From assembly GCF_003544815.1 (NCBI RefSeq), contig NZ_CP032100.1:1054001-1118000 (forward strand): a DNA stretch of 64,000 bases, read 5' to 3'. The DNA is from Arcobacter suis CECT 7833. GTDB taxonomy: Bacteria; Campylobacterota; Campylobacteria; Campylobacterales; Arcobacteraceae. The translations under genes and the position numbers were made by a program. Shown in pieces: positions 7,738 to 16,451 of the stretch; position 1 is the first letter of the stretch; every line of letters starts with the position of its first letter. Below the pieces are notes generated by a model that had not been told where the DNA came from, did not search any database, and was given only the letters and a program-made list of their open reading frames with translations.

Positions 7738-7841
7738 GATTTATCCAGTAGTTTTAAATTAATGAATTATTCTAGCTAAAAATGATTACTTTTTGGTGAT
7801 AGATTTTGATTGGTTATTTTGAGTAAAACCAAAAGCCTAAA

Positions 7842-10370
7842 TTAAGGCTTTTGATTTTTGATAGAAGATAATTCTAAATATCTCATTATTATTGCAGATA
7901 AATAAGGAATACTTTGAATAAATATAGTTGCAGCGAATACATAAATTTCTACAATACCAGTAAAGTTTGTAAAAATTAAAGCAAAGAATGCAATTAATAA
8001 TAATATTCCTAAAATAGTTTCATATTTTATAGGATTTTCACTTTTTTTAGCTTTTCCACCTTTTTGAGTTCTTTTAAATGGTAAACCATCTTTTACAAAC
8101 CCATCATAAACAGCTTTGAAAATAATAAGCTGTAAACTCATAGATGCAATAGAACTTAAAATAGTATTTTTAAAACCTGTTCTTACTTTCATTCTATATA
8201 AAATGAAAGTATGTAAGATATTTACTAAAAATGCTGTAATAATTGGAATTGTTAAAGGAATTGTAGGAATTGTAACTCCTACAAAAATAATAACAGGAAC
8301 CCAAATAATATTCATAACAGCCATAACTGGACCCATTGCATCACTTAACCAGAAGAACCATCCTGCGACAAATTTACTTTTTTGTCTAGGGCTTAAAGAT
8401 TTAGCTGATGGTTTAAACTCTTTCCAGTGTTTTTTAAGAATTTGAATAGCTCCATAAGCCCATCTATGTCTTTGAGTTTTGAATGCTTCAAATGTATCAG
8501 GAAGTAATCCATATCCATATCTTCTATTTGTATAGTGAGCAATATATCCAGCTTCAAACAGTCTAAGACCTAATTCACTATCTTCAACAATAGTATCAGT
8601 TCCCCAACCACCAACTTCCATCATAGAACTTAATCTTACCATAACCATTGTTCCGTGAACAACGATAGCATTTTCTTCATTTCTATCAATCATACCAATA
8701 TCAAAGAAACCTGCATATTCTGCATTCATTGCAGCTTTCATTATTGATTCATCACCATCTCTATGATCTTGTGGAGCTTGTACGATTGCTACTTTTGGAT
8801 CATCAAATAATGGAACTAAATCAACTAACCAAGGTGATTCAACAACATAATCTGCATCAATTACAGCAATAATTTCTGCTTCTTTATTTGTTTTCTCTAG
8901 TGCTGCATTTAAAGCTCCTGCTTTAAATCCAGTACAAGTGATATTCATAAATACAAATTTATCTCCAAGCTCTTCACATAACTTTTCAATTGGTTTCCAA
9001 TAAAATTCTTCAGGTGTATTATTAATAATAACAAGAACTTCATAATTTGGATACCTAAGTTTTGCTAATGCTCTTAATGTTTCTTCTAAAACATGTGGTT
9101 GCTCTTTATAAGCCGGAACATGAATAGAAACAAAAGGAATATTATCAGATTTTAAATCAAGTGGAACCAATCTTTCAGGAGGAATTCCAATAGAACATTT
9201 AAATAATTCATTTGCTTTTGCAAGGGTAATAACAATAAGTGGAATCATCAAAAATGTTCCCATTCCCCACATAACCCACATACCAAAATTCATATAGTTT
9301 ATAAAAGGATATGTAATAGCCATTACTATACCAAAAGCCATACCTTGTGCTGCAATACCATAAGCTAAGGCATGATTTAAATTTAATCTTTGATTTTTTA
9401 AACCAAATAGGGTAATAATTGCTCCAATAATAATAGCAGCAATCATTTGATATAACCAATATTGATTTAGCTCAATATCTCCATTTAAATAGAATTTTAA
9501 AGCTCTATCTGTAGTAAATATTCCCCAATATTGCCCAACGTTACCTTCATCATAACCTTTCCATGGTTGATCAAAAGCTTCAACTATATTGTAAGACCAA
9601 TTTTTTTCTTTTGCAAGATTTAAAAATCCTCTTATAGCAATAGCTTGATTTTTTAAACCAGGAACTGCACCATTGAAATTATAACCATGACTTGGCCAAC
9701 CAGTCTCCCCAATAACTATCTTTTTATTTGGATACTGATTTTCAACTAAAGTGTATTTTTCAATTACAAATTCATTAAATCTATCAATTGGAATTTTTTC
9801 CCAATAAGGTAAAATATGAACCATAATAAAATCAACATGATTACCTATTTCAGGATATTTAACTAAACTATGCCAAACTTCCGCAGTTGTAATTGGTTTG
9901 TTAGTAAATTCTCTCATATAATCTAAGTAAGCACTTAATTCAACTTCATTTAAATCTGTTCTTAGTAAAGTTTCATTTCCAACAATAACATTATTAATAT
10001 TATTAGGATATTTTTCTAAAAGTTTTGCTGCTCTTTGAATTTCTAAAAAATTCTCTTCATAATCACCACTTAACCAAAGACCTAAGTCAACCATCATATT
10101 AGTTTTAGAAGTTACTTCCAAAATTACTTTAGCATCTGCTGTAGAATAAGTTCTAACTCTATCTGTAAAATTTAACAAAATACCAACATCTACCGCTATT
10201 TGTTCAGGTGATAATACTTTTTTACCATATCCCTCATATGGAGAATATGAAAGCGATTCAATTCTTTCCGATGCATCTTGCTTTAGTGATACTCTATTGT
10301 CTTGTGTAATCCAAAAAAACACTTGAAATAGTCCAGCAAGTATAAGCCCTAAGATAATATATCTCAACAC
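7842..10370 (-). CDS. Membrane GH17-GT2 fusion, beta-glucan synthase-like
   Basis: An 842-residue membrane protein starting with GTG at 10370, with AGGAAA before it. After one N-terminal helix comes a glycoside hydrolase family 17-like domain (about 40-295) with VGNE (Glu133) and GETGWPSHG (Glu222), the expected acid/base and nucleophile. Helices near 305-325, 335-355 and 362-385 lead to a family 2 glycosyltransferase domain (about 412-645) with DAD (505-507), ED (596-597) and QRHRW (633-637), the processive synthase signature. More helices follow to the end. Similar fusions (NdvB/NdvC-type) build or remodel beta-1,3-glucans, so synthesis of a cell-surface or periplasmic glucan is likely; the linkage is inferred. 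It appears to be a single-gene unit. Confidence 0.85.
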   Translation of the reverse strand: MLRYIILGLILAGLFQVFFWITQDNRVSLKQDASERIESLSYSPYEGYGKKVLSPEQIAVDVGILLNFTDRVRTYSTADAKVILEVTSKTNMMVDLGLWLSGDYEENFLEIQRAAKLLEKYPNNINNVIVGNETLLRTDLNEVELSAYLDYMREFTNKPITTAEVWHSLVKYPEIGNHVDFIMVHILPYWEKIPIDRFNEFVIEKYTLVENQYPNKKIVIGETGWPSHGYNFNGAVPGLKNQAIAIRGFLNLAKEKNWSYNIVEAFDQPWKGYDEGNVGQYWGIFTTDRALKFYLNGDIELNQYWLYQMIAAIIIGAIITLFGLKNQRLNLNHALAYGIAAQGMAFGIVMAITYPFINYMNFGMWVMWGMGTFLMIPLIVITLAKANELFKCSIGIPPERLVPLDLKSDNIPFVSIHVPAYKEQPHVLEETLRALAKLRYPNYEVLVIINNTPEEFYWKPIEKLCEELGDKFVFMNITCTGFKAGALNAALEKTNKEAEIIAVIDADYVVESPWLVDLVPLFDDPKVAIVQAPQDHRDGDESIMKAAMNAEYAGFFDIGMIDRNEENAIVVHGTMVMVRLSSMMEVGGWGTDTIVEDSELGLRLFEAGYIAHYTNRRYGYGLLPDTFEAFKTQRHRWAYGAIQILKKHWKEFKPSAKSLSPRQKSKFVAGWFFWLSDAMGPVMAVMNIIWVPVIIFVGVTIPTIPLTIPIITAFLVNILHTFILYRMKVRTGFKNTILSSIASMSLQLIIFKAVYDGFVKDGLPFKRTQKGGKAKKSENPIKYETILGILLLIAFFALIFTNFTGIVEIYVFAATIFIQSIPYLSAIIMRYLELSSIKNQKP

Positions 10371-10589
10371 AGTTTCCTTTTTTTATAATTAGTGCGTAAT
10401 ATTACCATTTTTTGCTAATTTTGTTTATAAAATTTATGAAATTAAGGGAGTTATTTTTTACAAGTGTTATAAAATGTTTATTTTTGCTTTGAATTGGTTT
10501 GCTTTTGTAACAAAAAAGTATCTTTTTTATAAAAAATATTAATTTTATAAAACTATAATATAATCCAAAAAAATATAATGAGAGAGTAA

Positions 10590-11531
10590 ATGAAAAGAAT
10601 TACAAATGAAAGTATGTTTGAAATAATTTCATATTTAAAAAATGAATTTAAAAATCAAAATGAAATTTTTATTGAAGTATTAAATCCAGATGTTGATATT
10701 GATATTGATATTGATATTTATGCGGGAGAAAAACTAAATATAGAAAATCAAGAGTTTATTTATAGATCTTATAAATCTTGGTGTGATTTAGCTGAATTAT
10801 TATTTTGTAAGATGATAATAAGTTCCATAAATCCAAATACAGTTGTAATCAAATTTCAAAAACTAAATCAAACAAACTCTTTTCACAAAGATTTAAATGA
10901 TGAAAAAAAAGAAAAGTATGGTGAAAACTCAACTTTTTTCAGAATTAACAAAAATGAAGAACCAGCTTTTTTATATGCTTATAGTGAAGCTTTAAAAAAT
11001 GTAAAAATAGAAGAAAAAACAAATGTTTTAAATTTAGGTATAAACAAAGCAGATGAATTTGAAATAATAAAAAAATTAGTAAATGAAGATTGTTTAAAAC
11101 AGATGAATTTTGTAGGAATTGATTACTCTTTTAGCGCTATTGAATTTGCTAAAAAAAGATTTCCTTTAGAAAATTTTACTTTTTACAATCACGATATAAA
11201 TAAATTAAATGAACTAAATCTAAAAAGATCTGATTTAATTATCTCTATTGGAACGCTACAAAGTTCAAGTTTAAATTTTAAACTTTTATTTATGGATTTA
11301 ATTCAAAATTATTTAGAAGATAAAGGTTCTATAATTTTAGGTTTTCCAAATTGTAGATGGATAAATGGTGAGATGATTTATGGAGCGAAAGCGGCGAATT
11401 ATTCATATAGTGAACAATCAGTTTTATATAAAGATGTTTATTTTTGTAAAAAATATCTTCAACAAAAAAAATATAGAGTTACATTAACTGGAAAAAATTA
11501 TCTTTTTCTAACAGCAACTTCAATTAAATAA
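10590..11531 (+). CDS. Class I SAM-dependent methyltransferase-like protein
   Basis: A 313-residue protein with GAGAG before the ATG. The C-terminal two thirds have a Rossmann methyltransferase pattern: VLNLGINKAD at about 145-154 (a degenerate motif I lacking the usual GxGxG), FVGIDYSFSAIEFAKKRF with the acidic residue that binds SAM ribose, and DLIISIGTLQSS as motif IV. The C-terminus has the usual final strands. The first ~110 residues are not recognised. It contains a DIDIDID run encoded by a GATATT tandem repeat. The substrate is unknown. It is monocistronic in appearance, divergent from the glucan synthase-like gene. Confidence 0.7.
   Translation: MKRITNESMFEIISYLKNEFKNQNEIFIEVLNPDVDIDIDIDIYAGEKLNIENQEFIYRSYKSWCDLAELLFCKMIISSINPNTVVIKFQKLNQTNSFHKDLNDEKKEKYGENSTFFRINKNEEPAFLYAYSEALKNVKIEEKTNVLNLGINKADEFEIIKKLVNEDCLKQMNFVGIDYSFSAIEFAKKRFPLENFTFYNHDINKLNELNLKRSDLIISIGTLQSSSLNFKLLFMDLIQNYLEDKGSIILGFPNCRWINGEMIYGAKAANYSYSEQSVLYKDVYFCKKYLQQKKYRVTLTGKNYLFLTATSIK
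10689..10718 (+). repeat. Short tandem hexamer repeat within a gene
   Basis: GATGTT followed by four exact GATATT units encodes Asp-Val-Asp-Ile-Asp-Ile... inside the methyltransferase-like gene. Copy-number change would add or remove Asp-Ile pairs without shifting the frame, so it is not an on/off phase switch. Confidence 0.85.
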
Positions 11532-11596
11532 AAATATTTCGTTAAAACTACTATTTTTTTGTTACAATTAACTTATCAAAATAAAAGGAGTATATT

Positions 11597-11881
11597 ATGC
11601 CATCAAAACATATTGAAGTAAAAACTTTTAAGTTAGCCCATTCAACAGATGATACTGTAAGAATAGAACATGTTGAAAAACCTTATGGTGAATATAGTAG
11701 TCCAGTTGTTAGTATTGCTATTTTTTCTCATGGAAAAACTAAAACTTCTGAGATAGAGATTCCTTATGAAAATATAGAAGAGTTTTTAAAAGCATTAAAT
11801 GAATCAATTGCTTTATGTGATTCAATACCAAGAAATCCAATTCATGCTGAATTAAATTCAGAAGTTGGCGGAGGAGCTTAA
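11597..11881 (+). CDS. Small conserved-looking hypothetical protein
   Basis: A 94-residue soluble protein with a strong AAAGGAG ribosome site. It appears to be one alpha/beta domain: strands near the start, a Gly/Lys turn, IEIPYENIEEFLKALNESI as a helix, and a short tail ending in three Gly and Ala. I do not recognise it. It lies only five bases before dsbB and its 3' end carries that gene's ribosome site, so the two are co-transcribed. A role linked to the thiol-redox genes is possible but unproven. Confidence 0.75.
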   Translation: MPSKHIEVKTFKLAHSTDDTVRIEHVEKPYGEYSSPVVSIAIFSHGKTKTSEIEIPYENIEEFLKALNESIALCDSIPRNPIHAELNSEVGGGA

Positions 11882-11886
11882 TTCTT

Positions 11887-12324
11887 ATGTCTGTTGATTT
11901 ATCTTCAAGGTCAAACTCTAGAAGTTTGACCTTTGTTTTTTTAGCTTTTTTAGTCTCAGTAATAGCAACTCTTGGAAGTCTTTTTTTCTCAGAAATCATG
12001 AATTTTATTCCATGTTCATTATGTTGGTATCAAAGAATATTTATGTATCCATTAGTTTTTATTTTTTTAATAAATCTATTGTTTCCTGATGATGAAGTAT
12101 TTAAATATGCCTTTACTTTAGGATTCTTTGGCTGGTTGATTTCTGTTTATCATAATTTATTAATGTTTAAAATAATTCCTGAAGATTTATCTCCTTGTGT
12201 TCAAGGAGTTCCATGTTCTGTTGATTACCTTAATTGGTTGGGGTTTATTACAATCCCTTTGTTATCTTTTTTTGCTTATACTATCATCCTTATTTTATTA
12301 ATAATTTTAAAAAAAGGAAAATAA
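11887..12324 (+). CDS. dsbB: DsbB/BdbC-family disulfide oxidoreductase
   Basis: An integral membrane protein of 145 residues that reoxidises a periplasmic DsbA-type thiol oxidase and passes electrons to quinone. Four membrane helices are visible. The first periplasmic loop has Cys43-Ser-Leu-Cys46 (in PCSLCWYQR, the DsbB signature) and the second has Cys104...Cys110 (LSPCVQGVPCSVDY). Its short length and second pair spacing resemble the BdbC-type compact form. The DsbA-like partner starts four bases after its stop, so this is an oxidant-partner pair. The assignment is firm; DsbB versus BdbC is naming only. Confidence 0.92.
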   Translation: MSVDLSSRSNSRSLTFVFLAFLVSVIATLGSLFFSEIMNFIPCSLCWYQRIFMYPLVFIFLINLLFPDDEVFKYAFTLGFFGWLISVYHNLLMFKIIPEDLSPCVQGVPCSVDYLNWLGFITIPLLSFFAYTIILILLIILKKGK

Positions 12325-12327
12325 AAA

Positions 12328-12975
12328 ATGCAAAATAAAAAGTTAGTAGGAATATCTTTATTCATTTTAGTTGCCTTATTTGTAGGTTTAGCTTATTTTT
12401 ATAAAAATAATGAGAATACTAAAGAAGCTTCATTAGTTTCTTCAAGTGCGGCTTCTTTAATACGAGATCATGCAATGTCATTTGGCGATAACAAAAAAAA
12501 TATTTCGGTAGTTGAATTTTTAGACCCTGAATGTGAATCTTGTGCAATTTTTCATCCAATAATTAGAAAAGTTTATAAAGAACATTATTCTGATATAAAA
12601 TTGGTTGTTAGATATTTAGCAAATCATAAAAATTCTAAATTTGCTATAAAAATTCTTGAAGCATCAAGAGAACAAAACAAATATGAAGAAGTTTTAAGTG
12701 TAATTTTTGAAAAACAGCCTATTTGGGCGGAACATAATAACGAAAAACCCGAATTATTATGGACATTTTTAGAGCAAATTGAAGGTTTAGATATCGATAA
12801 ATTAAAAGAAGATATGAAAAATCCAAAAATTGATGAAATTATAGAAATAGATAAACAAGATGCAAATGCTTTAAATGTAAAAGGTACACCAACTATTTTT
12901 GTAAATGAAAAAAAATTAGAAAGATTATCTCAACAAGATTTGTTTGATTTAATTGAAGCTGAAATTTATAAATAA
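12328..12975 (+). CDS. DsbA/BdbD-like thiol:disulfide oxidoreductase
   Basis: A 215-residue periplasmic thioredoxin-fold protein with an N-terminal membrane anchor or uncleaved signal (residues about 5-25). The redox site is Cys69-Glu-Ser-Cys72 in DPECESCAIFHP; the cis-proline motif is GTPTIF near residue 190. The inserted helical part between them is typical of DsbA/BdbD proteins. With the upstream DsbB it should introduce disulfides into exported proteins. The acidic residue in the CxxC is unusual compared with CPHC of E. coli DsbA and may change the redox potential. It is followed 12 bases later by an unknown membrane protein in the same operon. Confidence 0.88.
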   Translation: MQNKKLVGISLFILVALFVGLAYFYKNNENTKEASLVSSSAASLIRDHAMSFGDNKKNISVVEFLDPECESCAIFHPIIRKVYKEHYSDIKLVVRYLANHKNSKFAIKILEASREQNKYEEVLSVIFEKQPIWAEHNNEKPELLWTFLEQIEGLDIDKLKEDMKNPKIDEIIEIDKQDANALNVKGTPTIFVNEKKLERLSQQDLFDLIEAEIYK

Positions 12976-12987
12976 AAGGAAAAATAG

Positions 12988-14169
12988 ATGGATATTTTTG
13001 GAAAAGTAACTGATTTTATAACTTTAGTGCAAAAATCAGATTACGATTTATCTTTGATTTATTCCCAAGATCCAAATACTATTTATGTTATTTTATTGAT
13101 AGTTTTAGCTTTGTTGTTTGGAATAGTTTTTACTATGAATAATTGGTTTAAAACAACAGAACTTTTAAAGCTTATATCAGAAATAAAAGATACAAAAAAT
13201 CTTGAAGAGTATGATAGTAAGCTTGATAAAGTAATTTTAGAGTTACCAAAAAGAGGTTCAAAAGCAGCTAATAGTTTAAATTTTGTGAAAGAAGATATTT
13301 TTAAAAATCATCTAAAATTACTAAAAGAAAAGAATATAAAAGAAAAAATTGAAAGTTTCAAAAAAATATCAATTTCTTATTCTTTGATTTGCGAAATTTT
13401 GAAAAAATATAACCTTGAAGAATTGAGCAAATTTTATAACTTTAAGTCAAAAACTATTTTAGAAAATGATTTATTTACTGAAATAGAATTTTTTTATAAA
13501 AATTCTTTTTTCAAAAAAGAAGATGCAATTTTTGTAGATGAAATAATTTCTTATGCAAATACAACAATAAATCCAAACGATATAACTAATCCTTTGTTTA
13601 TTCAAATAAATAGGTTTAATTTTGGATTTAATCTTGATTTGTATAAATTTATAAAAGCTTTAGATAAAAATAAATCTGAAAAAATCTACTCAGAATGTAA
13701 TAAAAAAATGAATAATTTATTACATGATGAAAATGCAAAAGTATCGGAAGTTATTTTATCTTATATGTTAGAAAACAATGAAAAAGAAAAGGTTTATAGT
13801 TATATTTCTAAGTTGAAAGATTCTTTGCATTTACAAAGTTTATATTATAATTTGTTTGCAAAAAAAGATGATATTAATTTGGATTTAGCTTTTGTGAAAA
13901 ATGAAACAAAAATTAATGCTAAATATAAAGAGCATTTTGAAAACCAAATTACATTTAATTGGAAAGATTTATCTTACATAAATCATATAATTAAATCACC
14001 AAAAGTAATAGATATTCTAGGACATACTGATTGTAGAGTTGTTTTAGAAAGAGTGGAAAAACTAGAAAAAGAAGCTTTAGATAACCAAACAATTGCTCAA
14101 GTTTTAGAAGTTGCAAAAAGAGCTGAAGCAATCGCTAAAGAAGCTAAAGCAATAGCAAGAAGTAAATAA
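12988..14169 (+). CDS. Hypothetical membrane-anchored protein
   Basis: A 393-residue protein with a ribosome site AAAGGAAAA. One transmembrane helix is seen near residues 33-50 (YVILLIVLALLFGIVFTM); the rest is soluble, Lys/Glu/Asn-rich and mainly helical. The last ~25 residues form an Ala/Lys/Glu helix (RAEAIAKEAKAIARSK). I do not recognise a domain. It sits between the DsbA-like gene and a small membrane protein with two-base spacing, so it is made with the thiol-redox proteins. It could be a scaffold or a substrate of them, but only Cys in the later part (about residues 134, 229 and 348) are available, which does not prove this. Confidence 0.75.
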   Translation: MDIFGKVTDFITLVQKSDYDLSLIYSQDPNTIYVILLIVLALLFGIVFTMNNWFKTTELLKLISEIKDTKNLEEYDSKLDKVILELPKRGSKAANSLNFVKEDIFKNHLKLLKEKNIKEKIESFKKISISYSLICEILKKYNLEELSKFYNFKSKTILENDLFTEIEFFYKNSFFKKEDAIFVDEIISYANTTINPNDITNPLFIQINRFNFGFNLDLYKFIKALDKNKSEKIYSECNKKMNNLLHDENAKVSEVILSYMLENNEKEKVYSYISKLKDSLHLQSLYYNLFAKKDDINLDLAFVKNETKINAKYKEHFENQITFNWKDLSYINHIIKSPKVIDILGHTDCRVVLERVEKLEKEALDNQTIAQVLEVAKRAEAIAKEAKAIARSK

Positions 14170-14170
14170 A

Positions 14171-14467
14171 ATGGAATATTTATTTGCTCTTGTTTTAAGT
14201 GCTTTTTTTACGTTTATTTATATGTATCTTAAAAAAAGTAAAACAGCTTTTATAAAACCAGAAGCTGTAAAAAAAGATGAATTAATCCAAAGTTATAGAG
14301 TTGAGCTTTTAGAAATTTTGGAAAAATATGAAGATAATAAAGAGTTACAATTTCAAGAAAAATTAAAATTTCTTAAACGAGTAAATTACGAGTTATCAAT
14401 GAATATTTTTTTTGAAAAAGAAGAAGCTAGAAATTTAATACAAGAATTATCGAATTTAGGGAAATAA
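14171..14467 (+). CDS. Small single-helix membrane protein, unknown
   Basis: A 98-residue protein with an N-terminal membrane helix (YLFALVLSAFFTFIYMYL) and a soluble charged helical tail. It is one base after the preceding gene, and its stop overlaps the start of the TlpA-like gene, so translation is likely coupled. I recognise no family. The anchor-plus-helix design suggests it interacts with another component of this operon. Confidence 0.7.
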   Translation: MEYLFALVLSAFFTFIYMYLKKSKTAFIKPEAVKKDELIQSYRVELLEILEKYEDNKELQFQEKLKFLKRVNYELSMNIFFEKEEARNLIQELSNLGK

Positions 14468-15036
14468 TGAAAAAGAGTTTAGTAAGTTTATTAGTTTTAG
14501 GTTTTTTGTTTATTGGTTGTGATTCAAAATCACCTATTGATGATAGTGTTATTGCAAAAAAATCGTTACAAGAGAATAAATATGAATTTGTTTCTCAAAC
14601 ATTTAATTTAATTACAACAGATGAAAAGTTTATAAGTTTTAAAAGTACAACTAATGGTTTGGATTTTGATGAATTTAAAGGAAAAAAAGCTGTTTTAATT
14701 GATGTTTTTGCAACTTGGTGTCCTCCTTGTATTGAAGAAATTCCAGTACTAAAAGAAGTAAGAGAAAAATATAAAGATAATTTTGAAATAGTTTCTGTTT
14801 TATTTGAACAGGATAAAACAAAAGAAGAAATAGTTGAGTTTATATCTAAACATGGAATTACTTATCCAATTACAATGGGTGAAGAGAATTTTAAATTAGC
14901 AAAAGAGTTAGGTGATGTTAAAAAAGTTCCTGAAATGTTTTTATTTTCAAAAGATGGAAAATTTGTGAAAAAATTTGTGGGGAAAATTCCTAAAGAAGAG
15001 TTGGAACAATATATTAAAATAGCAATTGAAAACTAA
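14467..15036 (+). CDS. TlpA-like thioredoxin lipoprotein
   Basis: A 189-residue membrane-tethered thioredoxin. The signal peptide ends in a lipobox with Cys18 (FLFIGCDSKS), so it is a lipoprotein on the periplasmic side. The active site is WCPPC with Cys85 and Cys88 (ATWCPPCIEEIP), and a cis-Pro follows later at VPEMF. TlpA/ResA-like proteins usually reduce apocytochrome c or copper-chaperone cysteines. This locus therefore combines an oxidising pair (DsbB/DsbA) with a probable reductase. It converges with the next gene and their coding ends overlap by four bases. Confidence 0.88.
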   Translation: MKKSLVSLLVLGFLFIGCDSKSPIDDSVIAKKSLQENKYEFVSQTFNLITTDEKFISFKSTTNGLDFDEFKGKKAVLIDVFATWCPPCIEEIPVLKEVREKYKDNFEIVSVLFEQDKTKEEIVEFISKHGITYPITMGEENFKLAKELGDVKKVPEMFLFSKDGKFVKKFVGKIPKEELEQYIKIAIEN

Positions 15037-15668
15037 GATAATATAGTTTCCAATTCTTTTAAAGTATCTATAAAATAACTTGCTTTTGAAAAATCTTGTG
15101 TTATTGTAAATTCATTTTTAACAATAACACACTCAATTCCTGCTTTGTAAGCTGCTGTTAAACCTCTTGTAGAGTCTTCAATTACAATTGCTTCATCTTT
15201 GTTTGCACCAAAGATTTCTAAACCTTTTAGATATGGTTGTGGATGTGGTTTTGCAAATTCATAATCTTCTTCACAAAGAACAAAATCCATAAAATCAACT
15301 ATTCCTAAATCTTTATGGATTATTTCAAAATCAACTCTTCTTGAAGTTGTAACTATTCCCATTTTATATTCTTTTGATAGTTCTTTAAGCACTTCTTTTA
15401 CACCTTGGATTAAAATATTTTCAGTTTTTAAGAACTCTTGATAATATTCATTTCTTTTATTTCTGGCAATTTCAATTTCATTTTGAGTAAAACCCTTATC
15501 TAATGCTTTTTGCCAAACAGTTGTTCCTTCACTCATAATTTTCATATATTCTTCAAATTCTAAAGAGAGATTAAAATATTCTTGTAAGGCTTTAATATTA
15601 GCTTTAAAATATAAAGGTTCAGTATGAACTAAAACGCCATCATTATCAAATAAAATATATTTTTTCAT
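15033..15668 (-). CDS. HAD-superfamily phosphatase, beta-phosphoglucomutase-like
   Basis: A 211-residue HAD hydrolase. Motif I is DNDGVLVHTEP (Asp8 nucleophile, Asp10), motif II is the Thr-Thr-Ser in MGIVTTSRR, and the motif III/IV region is KPHPQPYLKGLEIFG with VIEDSTRGLTAA. A helical cap lies between residues 15 and 85. It belongs to the subgroup with phosphoglycolate phosphatase, YniC and beta-phosphoglucomutase. The substrate is most likely a sugar phosphate or small phosphomonoester, but cannot be named. It is separated from the upstream operon by a terminator hairpin at 15710-15733. Confidence 0.88.
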   Translation of the reverse strand: MKKYILFDNDGVLVHTEPLYFKANIKALQEYFNLSLEFEEYMKIMSEGTTVWQKALDKGFTQNEIEIARNKRNEYYQEFLKTENILIQGVKEVLKELSKEYKMGIVTTSRRVDFEIIHKDLGIVDFMDFVLCEEDYEFAKPHPQPYLKGLEIFGANKDEAIVIEDSTRGLTAAYKAGIECVIVKNEFTITQDFSKASYFIDTLKELETILS

Positions 15669-15709
15669 TAAAAAATTCCTAAAATTAAATTTTGTAGATT
15701 GTATAAAAA

Positions 15710-15733
15710 AAGGGAAGCGTTATTAGCTTCCCT
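15710..15733 (-). terminator. Rho-independent terminator for the minus-strand operon
   Basis: AAGGGAAGC and GCTTCCCTT pair around GTTATTA. On the minus strand the stem is followed by a run of T. It lies after the LOG gene at 15894 and so ends the operon that begins at 20283. The 160 bases between the LOG stop and this hairpin hold no recognisable gene. Confidence 0.85.
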
Positions 15734-15893
15734 TATTATTTGTATATTATTAGGAGGAGAAATACAGTTAAATAAATCTTAACATCGCAATTAAGTTATA
15801 ATCAATCTGTAAAGTAATTATAATCAATGAGCATTAACCCTTATTAAATAAAAAGTTAACAAAATGTAAATACGATAAAAAAACTCCTAAAAT

Positions 15894-16451
15894 TTACCAT
15901 TTATCTTTTGGGGCTTTATAAGTTGATATTTTTTCTAATATTTCATCAATATCATCCGAAACAATTAACATATCAATATAATCTTTTTTGATAAATCCCT
16001 CTTTTTCACAATTTCTTAAAAATTCTATTAATTTATCATAATAACCATTTACATTAAAAAAAGCACATGGTTTTTTATGATAACCAATTTGTGCAGAAGT
16101 TATAACATCAAAAATTTCTTCTAATGTTCCATAACCTCCAGGAATTGCTATAAAAGCATCAGCTAATTGGGCCATTTTCTCTTTTCGTTGATTCATTGTA
16201 TCAACTTTATAGATTTTTGTTATGTTTTTATTTTCTATCTCTTTTGAAACTAAATCATGTGTGATTACACCTGTTACACTATTATTTAGGTTTAATGATT
16301 CATTTGAAATAATTCCCATTAATCCTTGTAATGAACCACCATAAACTATTTTAAAATCTTTTTTAGCTAATTTTACTGCTAAAAGTTTTGTTGCTTCTTC
16401 GTAGATTTTATTATTTCCAAAAGAAGAACCACAATATATTGCTACATTCAT
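15894..16451 (-). CDS. LOG-family nucleotide 5'-monophosphate phosphoribohydrolase
   Basis: A 185-residue Rossmann-fold protein of the Lonely Guy (TIGR00730) family, known to release free bases (cytokinins in plants and actinobacteria) from nucleoside monophosphates. The signature PGGYGTLEEIFD (about residues 103-114) is present, with the preceding Arg/Glu helix MNQRKEKM. The N-terminal CGSSFGNN loop binds phosphate. In bacteria the physiological substrate is usually unknown. Its start overlaps the transporter gene by four bases, placing it in the mlaA-mlaC-RND operon although no functional link is evident. Confidence 0.9.
   Translation of the reverse strand: MNVAIYCGSSFGNNKIYEEATKLLAVKLAKKDFKIVYGGSLQGLMGIISNESLNLNNSVTGVITHDLVSKEIENKNITKIYKVDTMNQRKEKMAQLADAFIAIPGGYGTLEEIFDVITSAQIGYHKKPCAFFNVNGYYDKLIEFLRNCEKEGFIKKDYIDMLIVSDDIDEILEKISTYKAPKDKW

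Noticed and set aside
9208-9459. Open frame in another register inside the GH17-GT2 gene
   Set aside because: It overlaps a well-supported gene, has odd Tyr/Cys/Trp-rich composition and no ribosome site.
10689-10718. GATATT tandem repeat as a phase-variation switch
   Set aside because: The unit is six bases, so copy changes cannot shift the reading frame.
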